This document shows, piece by piece, positions 11,934 to 20,755 of a stretch of 64,000 nt of DNA. Position numbers and translations under genes: made by a program. Source of the DNA: Sipunculus nudus (lineage: Eukaryota > Annelida > Sipuncula > Golfingiida > Sipunculidae); contig CM049314.1 of NCBI GenBank assembly GCA_026874595.1, positions 69,064,300-69,128,299 on the forward strand. Direction: 5' to 3'. Position 1 is the first letter of the stretch. The number at the start of each line of letters is the position of its first letter. The notes under the pieces were generated by a model, which was not told where the DNA came from, did not search any database, and saw only the letters and a list, made by a program, of their open reading frames with translations.

Positions 11934-13547
11934 TGTCACGGCCCGGAGCAAAACCCCTTTAGAGATCTCCCAATAATAACCTAACGATCAAAGAGGGTAC
12001 AGCCAAAGGAAACCCTAAAATCCTTAATGAAGTTTATTTCCGACCATGTACGTTAAAGAAAGGACGTGAACAGACTTCACAAGACCGTCAAATAAAGTTA
12101 TAACAAAAATTTAATCAGACAACAATCGACACATGTACAATCCCAAATTGCTCAGATTATTCAGTTACCATCGATATACATCAGAGTCAGGATCATACAA
12201 AATCCTCATAATTTCTATTACAAGGCCATCAGATGAACATTCAAGAAAAGCACAATAAGAGGGATGTTACAACATACAATACGACATACGAGATATTATC
12301 CAAATGTAATACAATCCTCTCTACTCTAGAGATCTACTTCAAACGTAATAATGATATGCTAAGAAACCGAAATTCTTACGTCAAAACTACTCTGTATTAA
12401 TCATATCCTTTCTATGAGACAGAAACGGTATAAGAAATAGTCACACACGGTATTACAATAACATCCAATAGTTACATTAGAGAAACATTTACAAGTGAGA
12501 AATAGACATAGTTAATATATATATATATATATATATATATAACTATTTAATCAGTAAGCTGATTAACAGTACATCTCATTACCGTATATACTGTTCCAAG
12601 TCACAATTTTTACACAGCTCCTATAGCCTGCTAAAACTTGTGTAGGCTATCGAATCTTAGAAATCGATCGTATCTTACCTTGTAACCTACATGTGTTCCG
12701 CCACAGTGTTGTCGACGCTGTCTGCCTAGGGCCGTATCTCGCTCCAGTGTCTGAATTCCCTGTCTGCGTGTATGTTCAGCGAGCATTGAATACCTTGTGT
12801 AGTGTATAAGTTTTTCTATGGCATTGCCGAGAGATATGTTTTGCCCGAGTGATTTGGTTGTCGTGTTTGTGTGTCTCTTTTATACATCAGTCACGTTTTA
12901 CGGACAGCACGTGTTGAAAATAATCGCGGTGGGAGTACCCACGCACATTTACAAAATGGGCATATATTATAACGTAAAAAAATATTTATTATAGTATAAA
13001 CAAAATTATACGGAGGGTTGGGGTCATTATGAGAGTGGTGATCCATAATAACTTTTATGTATAGTTTTGTTTGTTCGCATTTTTATTTTGGCGCTAGGTG
13101 CAGAGATGTTACACTTCTGCTTTAGATTTTGCTCTAGATATTGCTCAAACTATTGCTTTAGATATTTATCTTAGTTTAAATAGGTTACCACTCGTCAAAC
13201 TGCATATTGGCTGTATAACAACTTTGCGTCTCCGGGCCTTCAGGGCCTTTTTATTGGTCACGCTGTGTGACATTATAAAAATAAGCGTTCACTTTTAATA
13301 ATTAATTCATGAGAAGCACCTCGAGATAGACACTGCGTAAATATGTTCTCATTTCACATGAAAATTCTGCAGACAATGGAATACTCTTTTTTATTAAGAT
13401 TTTGTGTGTGTGTGTGGAGGCAACGGCCTCCATTTTTTATGCTCTCTTTTTTAATTCTTACTGTAAGTATGTACATCTGCAGAGTTCCATTTCGGTTTGG
13501 GACTACATGGCAGGGCGGTAGCACTCGCTTCCTATCATATTATTTTG
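11934..13547 (-). other. Gene-free stretch with LTR-like features
   Basis: Starts TGTCACGGCCCGG at 11,934, and near 12,880-12,890 has, on the minus strand, a TATAAAAGAGACAC promoter-like box. These suggest a second solo LTR in the same orientation as the one at 10,328, but its other end is not clear (a GTGACA near 13,266 is one candidate). No coding sequence is supported. Confidence 0.3.
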
Positions 13548-13764
13548 TATGTTGGTGTCACCCAGGCCCGGTGTCTACCGCATTGGTACACGTGCGTCCT
13601 GTGTGTGTAATAATTCCATTGCTTAGTCGTAAAACCAAGGCACCCCCCCCCCCCGCATACCCTGTGTAGGGCGGACCGTTAAAATCTATAGGCCTAAGAT
13701 TTGAACTCACAACCTCCCGGCATTGAGACCTGTGCTCTAAACCTGGGCCACAGAAGCCGGTTCA
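13548..13764 (-). mobile_element. tRNA-derived SINE, copy 1
   Basis: On the minus strand a tRNA-like head (GGCTTCTGTGGCCCAGG as A box, GTGAGTTCAAATC as B box) is followed by a body containing ACACCGGGCCTGGGTGACAC. The same head and body occur in plus orientation at 54,190-54,475. Confidence 0.7.
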
Positions 13765-13959
13765 GACGACAGAAAACTGCACAAAACATGTATTTATCAA
13801 TCTGCAAGTTCAATACTTATATCTTCCTTGTCACTTATACACCAGGGGCGTAGCCAAGGGGGGCCCGCAGGGGGCCATGCCCCCCCCCCCCTCCCCCGCC
13901 TCGGTCGCATCAAGTAGGGGCCTACTCGCCGTCCTTTCGGAATTTCAACTTAATCTAAT

Positions 13960-14008
<49 letters not shown>

Positions 14009-14907
14009 TATATATATATAGATATATATATATATATGCATTAAATCAGTGGCGGATCAAGAGGGGGCGCATTCGGCGCGCGGCCCCCCGTTGAGCTGCC
14101 AAATCTCTCATTTTATCTAATTTCCGATTTTCGTGATTAATTTCGTTTTTCATATTTCCAATTATTAATAAGCAGTTAGACTTTATTTAAGTATCTGCAG
14201 TTACAATTACTTTCTAATTTATTAGTTGAGTATAAGAGTATTTATGAACAGCTGCAGAACAACTGCAGATCGATCGAGCACCGGGCCCTGGTTGGGGTCG
14301 ACCGTGAACAATCTTACGTCTCCTCTGGTGATACCGGTACTCAAACTCGCGATCTATGCTGAGCTCTTAGGAGTCCTGTGTGCTGTCGATACCACGGAAC
14401 CCGGTAAAATGCACAGTTTAACATAATAATATCAGTTATTTCACCACGAGCATCTATATATTAATAGCGTAAGGCGATTTTTGTAATTTTCCGTATCTCC
14501 TCCGGTACCACCGTATACGGATTGCCGTGATTTTCGACATACATGTGCTCCGGGTTAGTCCGAAGAGATTCCACTCATTTTTATTTGCAATATTTGCGTA
14601 TTACGTGCATAATTATTAATTTTATTATTTGCTCCCCCGCGGGCGCCTCTTTTCTTTGTGTCTTCGGGCCCGGTAACACAATGGCTATAGAGTGTGTGAT
14701 GGCGGGACAGAGTTTTGTTCCGGGGGCCCTATCTGGTGTTTTCTTACATTTTGCGGTGACCGACACGAAATAATCCACATCGGCGATATCCCTTCTCAAA
14801 AAGGGGGATCGGAAAGAATTGTTTTGCAGGAGCACGCTTCGTGACCTGATATGCTTGAGTGCACATCTACCGGGTCGCAGAAAATCGTGATGGATAGGCC
14901 AAAAAAA
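13765..14907. other. Intergenic with G-rich transposon-end-like motifs and TA array
   Basis: Contains two GC-rich motifs (CAGGGGCGTAGCCAAGG near 13,841 and CAGTGGCGGATCAAG near 14,047) of the type found at ends of hAT-like and other cut-and-paste elements, and an imperfect TA array (13,966-14,037). The rest, including CG-rich DNA at 14,250-14,780, has no convincing gene. Confidence 0.4.
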
Positions 14908-15168
14908 AGTATGGTTCTCAGGCACTATATTTCACAAACCTGTGAGGCCGGGCGTTATTATACATTCGTTTTGTATGTTTCGATAAAACATTCATATGAT
15001 CAGGGAAAAGCATAAAAATAACAGAATTGTTTTGCTAAACACGCAAAAGCACTACATAAAAAAGAAATCTGATCAAAATCGTATTACTTTATCTTCTTGA
15101 AAGATGAAAATAAATATATTTTTTTTATGCGGGGGGGGGGGTATAATTGGGTGCCTGAGAACCATACC
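14908..15168. mobile_element. ~265-bp MITE, copy 3
   Basis: Termini GTATGGTTCTCAGGCAC and its inverted partner GTGCCTGAGAACCATACC frame a 261-bp AT-rich interior related to copy 1. Confidence 0.75.
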
Positions 15169-15528
15169 TTTTATTTTTATGGTCTTATACAGTCGCACTT
15201 GGTCGCACGAAGTCCCTGGCCTTACGTGCGATTGAGGTCCTTGACAAATATTCACCAACACATGTAGGCCTAATATGTAACAGATGTAAAGAATATGTAA
15301 ACCCAATGCACGTCGTGGTTGGTAGAGTGTGATATGTACATGTGTGGATTGGCACCACCAAAGTTGTAAACACATAATTTTCACTTAACATGCTTTGGAA
15401 ATCGAGTTTTTTTCTCATTACTGCATTTATCATTGTAAAACTCCTGCGAAATGTTTATTTAATAAGTTTGTACTGGTATCTGTTTCTTTTACATGCATGT
15501 GCCATCTGATTTTCAGTAATGTTTATTT

Positions 15529-15534
15529 AATACT
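15529..15534. repeat. Target-site duplication, left (AATACT)
   Basis: AATACT lies immediately outside the left terminus and recurs at 45,565-45,570 immediately outside the right one. A 6-bp duplication is the integration signature of Polinton/Maverick elements. Confidence 0.95.
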
Positions 15535-16281
15535 AGTAGTAGTAGACATAGTTTGTGGGTATCGTTTATTGAATGTAGGCCAAGTCGGTTTGAGAGGACC
15601 GTGTGTTATTGTTGACGTGAGGTGTCAGAAGTAGGTCAGTAGGTGACCGAGTGACCGAGGAAGTGTTATTGTTGTCGTTGGGTGTGTGCTTGTTATGGTT
15701 GTAATGTTATTGTTATTGTTATGGTTGAGTTTGTTATTGTTATGGTTGAGTTTGTTATTGTTATGGTTGAGTTTGTTATTGTTAAGGTTGAGTTTGTTAT
15801 TGTTATGGTTGTAATGTTGTTGTTATGGTCTGGTAAAAGTGACAAGGAAGTAACGACCCACTGGTTAGGACTTTGAACCACTCGACATCTATTGCAATTC
15901 CTTATGGAACGCGCTAGATGTTCTATGAGTTGGTAGTCCCGTCAGGTTGGTGTTAGACTTGGTCTACTTTCAAAAATCGATCCCACCTAACTATGTCGAA
16001 AATGCGTTGAATAAACATACATACACATATAGCCTTAGAACACATGACATGATGAAAAATCAATGGGTGCTAAATAGAAAATAAGCAGAAAGTGTGCATT
16101 TTATTATATCTAGATAGAGAGAAAGAGGCAGTTATTGTGTATATTTGAACTACTACCGAAGCGAAGCACAAGCAGACAGAGAGAATAGGACACAGTCAAA
16201 ACTTGTACTTAATGTGATTTTCGGACTTCTAATGCTCTCCTGCTGCTATATAATCCATGGGACACACTGTATCACCAGTTA

Positions 16282-16333
<52 letters not shown>

Positions 16334-16680
16334 TCTGCTAAAAGATAACCTCCGTGACCTGGGCATTGGGTGAACACCGAACACAAAATACTTGGTATAA
16401 CACATTTTCACACAAAATATATATCCATACACGGGTTCGTACGGTACACCCCTGCTATAATCCAATTGATTCTGGTAAAATACAACACATTTTGTGCCAT
16501 TATCCTTAGTATTATACGGAGCACCCAGGAGGCACGTCCGTTAGGCTCGAATGAGTGAGGCCGAATGGCAGGCCGCAGGTGACAAAGGTTAAGCGATAAG
16601 GCCATCAGATGTTTCCTCGTGTGACGTAGGTGCGCGCCTAGTCGTTAAAATGCCAAGCTCCGCGATTGTTATGGTTGAGT
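15535..16680 (+). repeat. Polinton left terminal inverted repeat
   Basis: Reads as the near-identical reverse complement of 44,361-45,564. It includes about four copies of a 21-bp unit (TTGTTATTGTTATGGTTGAGT) at 15,709-15,815, a TA array near 16,290-16,331, and an inner segment that in the right copy carries about 50 extra bases. Short open frames inside it look like chance. Confidence 0.95.
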
Positions 16681-16736
16681 CTGCTACTATATTACCAACT
16701 GTAACACCATATAATTTATATATATATATCTGCGGA

Positions 16737-17114
16737 ATGAAACTCGAGTGGGTTACACAGAACAAATCGGGGGTCAACGTTGGCGTTAGGATCGTTCAAC
16801 TGTTACCGTTTACCCATCCCTCCCTCATGTGCGAGTATCACCCCGAACAGGCCGAACAGTCTAAAAAATGTCGTCTGGTCTCCACGGACGGATTTAAGTG
16901 GCTGCCTGAAACCAGAGTCTATAACAACAAGAGCCAGCCCGAAAAACTAGACTTCACTGATTCCTATGGGGTGTTTTTCTCCGACCGTCGGTACCATCGG
17001 CATTACCGTTTACATCGGGATGGGGTCGAGATCTGCAGTCTCTTGGACAAACGGTTCGTGGACCGGTTGGTGCCCCCGACCAGAAAATCTCACATACACA
17101 AACGCAAGTTGTAA
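16737..17114 (+). CDS. Polinton hypothetical protein, 125 aa
   Basis: First gene inside the left repeat. The ATG at 16,737 is preferred over one at 16,650, which lies within the terminal repeat and would add a low-complexity leader. The protein has a basic tail (KSHIHKRKL) and a His/Arg-rich patch (RRYHRHYRLHR). A TATA-like AT run lies just upstream (16,708-16,729). I do not recognise the family. Confidence 0.5.
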   Translation: MKLEWVTQNKSGVNVGVRIVQLLPFTHPSLMCEYHPEQAEQSKKCRLVSTDGFKWLPETRVYNNKSQPEKLDFTDSYGVFFSDRRYHRHYRLHRDGVEICSLLDKRFVDRLVPPTRKSHIHKRKL

Positions 17115-17211
17115 AGCGCTCCAGGTGGCGCCACCGGTGCTGCTGCTGCTGTCGATATATAGATAAGGCTCATAAACCTCGCTTCACTTCACACGTTTGT
17201 ACTGCCACAGG

Positions 17212-18148
17212 ATGACGGAGGAACGGTGCACTGGACGTGACACGTTAGAACACATCAACCAAATTTGCACCAAGTGTTATTTACCCGGCTACCTGACCTG
17301 TCACAAGCATTGCTGTGACTGTGCAATTACAGCTCAGAAAAACGCTTTATCCTCTCTAACCTACACCCGCAAGTTAGAACAGAAATACCAGTTACAGCCT
17401 GGCATGGAGCAAGACTCCGATGATGATTCCACTTCTTCTTGTACTTCCAAATCCTCCGACCTGTCATCATATTTCTATGGACACGACGTACCTAAGCCCG
17501 GGGACGAGACAGGCAGTGACGTGAAAAATGAGGACCGGACCTGGAATGTGCTGGAACCAACAAAAAACTGCTTTCTGCTGATACCTCACAACTTGTTAGA
17601 ATTTGAGTTCAAATTCAATGTGTATTGTCCTCAAGCAAAAAAATGGAAAAAGTTCACGGGGAAATACGAGCAGTGCGAGAAGAAAAAAGAAAAGCTCTGG
17701 ATCAGTGTACCGAAAAGAAAAAAAAGACAGGTGGAATGTGAATGTGAAGGGAACTTTCTCAGAAGACCATGACACAGAAATGCAAGCTCCCACGCTGGAA
17801 CAAGATTTTTCACATCTGCACAAGTGTCTGCATTACAACAAGTCAGTACCTGATGATGATGATGAAGACGTTATCCCACCTATTTCCAGCCCCGAAGCTC
17901 CAGGTCAGCTTACTTTAGGTGGAATGAAAGTAAACTCGTTTCCACCATCCCCCACCCCTAAAGCCGACTTGCCGAAAGAACTCGTTTTATATGGAGAGAA
18001 CGTCAAAGCCTACGCCCCCAAACAAACCTATGGTTTTGATGGTGAAACCCCCATGCAGAAATATCTTAAAGAACAAAACGAATCTGGACAAATCAATAAC
18101 GACGCAGGCAAATTGAAGAAACATCAATCGCTGGGAAAGTTGTTTTAA
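17212..18148 (+). CDS. Cys-rich N-terminal protein, frame broken at an A8 run
   Basis: The ATG at 17,212 opens a frame to 17,772; a second frame runs on to 18,148. The most economical reading is one gene of ~310 codons whose frame changes in the A-rich tract near 17,715-17,730 (AAAAGAAAAAAAAG). The N-terminal ~40 residues have a dense Cys/His cluster (CTKC, CHKHCCDC) suggesting a zinc-binding module; then come an acidic/serine-rich linker, a segment rich in Lys, and a Pro-rich acidic tail (SVPDDDDEDVIPP). A TATA box (GATATATAGATAAGG, ~17,151) lies ~55 bp upstream. Function unknown. Two overlapping genes or a programmed shift at the A run are alternatives. Confidence 0.55.
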
Positions 18149-18232
18149 TTCCGGTTTCGATAAACATGACGTCACAACTGGTCTTTGTATTAATAGCCCT
18201 TATAGCTCTACTCACTACCACATCACACCAGC

Positions 18233-19270
18233 ATGGATAACGGACAGGACCCAAAGCCCAGCTGTCGTTCTACTACATTTGAAGCTCGCCATGGAGCACA
18301 CCACACTATACGTGACAATTTGTTTGCGGGTTTGGGTGGGGGTATCAACACGTCAGATAAAATGTTTCGACCTTCCACACCGGAACCAAGAGTCACAACT
18401 TTTAACAAGGGACCGACCCTTCCGACTTCTACTGAAGCACAACCCCCACCCACCTACCAAGAAAGTGAAATGGCTTACAGGAACGCTGCTTACCCCCAAG
18501 ACCCTCGAAAAATCGCTGCTTTTCACCGGGTGTGGCCTCAACTGCAATCTTATATTGAACTTAAACACAGCACCGTGTTGGACGACCTGTTGAGCAAAGG
18601 GATCTTAACTTTTGCAGAAATGGAACAGATCAAATCTCAACCCACTAACACAGCACAAGTGACCGAACTCATGATGGTTTTGAGCCATAAACCTTTCTGG
18701 AAAATCGACCGAACTTTTGAAATTTTTTCGGAGGGGACTCACCTTCAAGCCTACGTCACCAACGCCTTTAAATCTTTAATGCATCCTATATTGGTGTGTC
18801 AAGACAGCGATGTGAGACGAGAACTAGAAAGAAATGTTCAAATTACGAAATTGATCAGACTGTGTAAAGAAATGAACTGGGCTGCAGTACACAGACACAC
18901 GAGTAAATTCGATGAAGGCAGTATCGATAAACAAGACTGGTTCCGAGAGATCAGAATTCCTTTCGTTAGAGATGAAAATTCTTTTGTAAACGACCACTGC
19001 ATGATGGAAATCCTGGTGACCTGGGGCCTAATCAGCCAAATACAGTGGGCGATCATTAAAGGTGCCAATCCCTCCAGTGCACGACGCCGCAGCAAGTTCA
19101 TCGACCATATGTTGAAAAGGGGGCTTGGCAATATTTTGATGTTCGAAGCTGCCTGCTACTACACGGGAGCTGAGAAATACATTCAACCGCTTACGTTCCG
19201 AATAGAATTGAAGGGGATGAAACCCTTCCGTTTGCTCAGCGAGCGTCTGGAAACGGAGCTAACACTCTAA
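18233..19270 (+). CDS. CARD-like death-fold protein with PPTY late-domain motif, 345 aa
   Basis: Intact ORF with ATG in a good context. Residues 1-75 are polar and end in PPPTYQE, a PPxY motif of the kind that recruits NEDD4-type ubiquitin ligases to viral structural proteins. Residues ~90-180 fit the CARD pattern: a helix with paired hydrophobics, then VLDDLLSKGILT, an acidic-I turn (EMEQIKSQPT), a Leu helix and a last helix with F at the expected site. Residues ~255-320 repeat this less clearly (MEILVTWGLIS, ANPSSARRR, FIDHMLKRG, YYTGAEKYIQPL), which would make a tandem CARD. CARDs work in metazoan apoptosis and nucleic-acid-sensing pathways by homotypic binding, so a viral copy may act as a decoy or adaptor. 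This is recognised by pattern only; other death-fold classes are possible. Confidence 0.65.
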   Translation: MDNGQDPKPSCRSTTFEARHGAHHTIRDNLFAGLGGGINTSDKMFRPSTPEPRVTTFNKGPTLPTSTEAQPPPTYQESEMAYRNAAYPQDPRKIAAFHRVWPQLQSYIELKHSTVLDDLLSKGILTFAEMEQIKSQPTNTAQVTELMMVLSHKPFWKIDRTFEIFSEGTHLQAYVTNAFKSLMHPILVCQDSDVRRELERNVQITKLIRLCKEMNWAAVHRHTSKFDEGSIDKQDWFREIRIPFVRDENSFVNDHCMMEILVTWGLISQIQWAIIKGANPSSARRRSKFIDHMLKRGLGNILMFEAACYYTGAEKYIQPLTFRIELKGMKPFRLLSERLETELTL

Positions 19271-19306
19271 AATAGATCAGCACAAAGAGATAAGTATCAG
19301 TATACC

Positions 19307-19495
19307 ATGGACATGTTGGGCGAGCTTGTCTTCATAGCTCTGTTACCGATAACACTTCCTGCTTTGGGGATTTGGTTGTGTGTGGATAAGATACGCAATT
19401 CAGATAGATGGCAAACATTCAAAGGCTTTACTAAGAAGATTAGCTGCCCCTGTGTTGGTAGACGTCATCAAATCCACTGCCCCATGTCAGACTGA
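19307..19495 (+). CDS. Small single-pass membrane protein, 62 aa
   Basis: ATG in a strong context (ACCATGG), 36 bp after the preceding stop. One N-terminal hydrophobic segment (about residues 5-26) is followed by a basic stretch and a Cys motif (CPC). It could be a small virion membrane or host-modulating protein; no family recognised. Confidence 0.5.
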   Translation: MDMLGELVFIALLPITLPALGIWLCVDKIRNSDRWQTFKGFTKKISCPCVGRRHQIHCPMSD

Positions 19496-19518
19496 CCCGT
19501 CAATCCCAACAACATAAG

Positions 19519-20076
19519 ATGGCGCCTGGGCTTTATAAAAAAGGACTCTCGCTCACGCAAAAATTAGAATCTTCATCTCGCAAAAAAGTTAAATGCGTTT
19601 ATTGTCAGAGATACATCCGTGTACAAAGAGACTTTGTGCCCGTGAGTAAGAAGAGTCCTGAATATATTACTCCCAAAGATATTTTTCATTATTCAATACA
19701 ACACGTGAGACGCAAGGTACGTGACGATTTAAAAACCACGTACATAAAGCATTTGTGGACTTATCCTGGATGTTACAAACCTTTTTATGAAAATTTCCTG
19801 TCGCTGTCACCGAGAAACGTGCGCCAATTCTGGGTGAAACTGGTTAAAGAGTGTATTGTATCTCCACTTATGGGAATGCCGTTAGAAAAAAACATGGAAC
19901 TTGTATTGTGTAAAGGTGTAAACCCCATGCTGCTGTGGTTGGACGATGACAAAATCCAATTGTTTGCTGTGAAATGGGAGAATAATACAACAAAAATATC
20001 TTCAACTGTAAGCACTACATTGGCATCAGGCATGTTTTGTTGTGAAGGCTGTACATCCTATGTACGTTTTATATGA
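19519..20076 (+). CDS. Polinton hypothetical protein, 185 aa
   Basis: Intact ORF beginning 23 bp after the upstream stop. It has CVYC at residues 26-29 and FCCEGC near the C terminus, which might join as a zinc site. The middle is basic and aromatic. An AATAAACACA signal follows at 20,107-20,116. Function unknown. Confidence 0.6.
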   Translation: MAPGLYKKGLSLTQKLESSSRKKVKCVYCQRYIRVQRDFVPVSKKSPEYITPKDIFHYSIQHVRRKVRDDLKTTYIKHLWTYPGCYKPFYENFLSLSPRNVRQFWVKLVKECIVSPLMGMPLEKNMELVLCKGVNPMLLWLDDDKIQLFAVKWENNTTKISSTVSTTLASGMFCCEGCTSYVRFI

Positions 20077-20106
20077 TGTGTAACCTTCACTGATGTTTAT
20101 GCATGA

Positions 20107-20135
20107 AATAAACACAAATGTAGTCCAGATGAAAT
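20107..20135 (+). terminator. Poly(A) signal with shared downstream motif
   Basis: AATAAACACA (20,107-20,116) followed by AGATGAAAT (20,127-20,135). The same pair occurs at 24,342-24,365. It ends the 19,519-20,076 gene and lies just before the next start at 20,158. Confidence 0.55.
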
Positions 20136-20157
20136 CTGTCTTTGGTATGTTTAAAGT

Positions 20158-20385
20158 ATGGCTAAGAATAAAAGGTGTAAACGCAGAAAATATGTGAGAA
20201 AGAGAAAAAGAAGAGGAGGGTTTAACCTCATGGCCACACTAATGGGAAAACTCTTTGGGCCCTCGGGAGAATATGCCACTAAAGGGGCTTACTGGTTAGC
20301 AAAACAAGGAGCGAAAAGTAAAGTGTTGAATTTAGGAGCTAGGTCCAGATATGGAGTGTCCAGTTCCCACCGCCGCTTTTATTAA
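20158..20385 (+). CDS. Small highly basic protein, 75 aa (core/condensing candidate)
   Basis: The first 20 residues are mostly Lys/Arg (KRRKYVRKRKRRGG); a glycine/hydrophobic middle and a basic tail (SHRRFY) follow. Small basic proteins like this occur in adenovirus-like and Polinton genomes as DNA-condensing core proteins (pX/pVII-like). The assignment rests on composition only. Confidence 0.5.
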   Translation: MAKNKRCKRRKYVRKRKRRGGFNLMATLMGKLFGPSGEYATKGAYWLAKQGAKSKVLNLGARSRYGVSSSHRRFY

Positions 20386-20428
20386 CACACACACACACAC
20401 ATACATATACACAAATACAGTCCAAATA

Positions 20429-20755
20429 ATGAGCTCTAATTATACAAACGTACCCATCGACATGGAAGAAGGACATTCGAGAGGGTCAGTCACAAGGAGT
20501 CAAAGTAATGTAACCCGAGACATGGAAGCATCCTCCAGCGTCTCGACCACCTCAAAGGTCACCAACAAAAGGTCATACGCTATTTTTTTGTGTACAATTT
20601 TTGTGATATCGTTTGTAGTGGTCTCGGCTGTAGTCAACCTGTCCATCAGTCCCAGTAATCAACCGGACAGGGTGATTTGGATTTCGCTGTTGTCCACATG
20701 TCTAGGTGTGTTGTTTCCGAATCCTAAAATTAAAAAGGAAACTCTGACGAAATGA
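20429..20755 (+). CDS. Two-segment membrane protein, 108 aa
   Basis: Start chosen at the ATG 20,429 after a CA/TA-rich stretch. The polar Ser/Thr-rich N-terminal half precedes two hydrophobic segments (about residues 51-72 and 84-97) and a basic end (NPKIKKETLTK). Its stop overlaps the next start as ATGA at 20,752-20,755. Likely a small virion or host membrane protein. Confidence 0.5.
   Translation: MSSNYTNVPIDMEEGHSRGSVTRSQSNVTRDMEASSSVSTTSKVTNKRSYAIFLCTIFVISFVVVSAVVNLSISPSNQPDRVIWISLLSTCLGVLFPNPKIKKETLTK

Noticed and set aside
15682-15876. Val/Ile-rich and Asn/Thr-rich open frames in both TIRs
   Set aside because: They come from the 21-bp TTGTTATGGTTGAGT repeats; no start context or conservation beyond the DNA.
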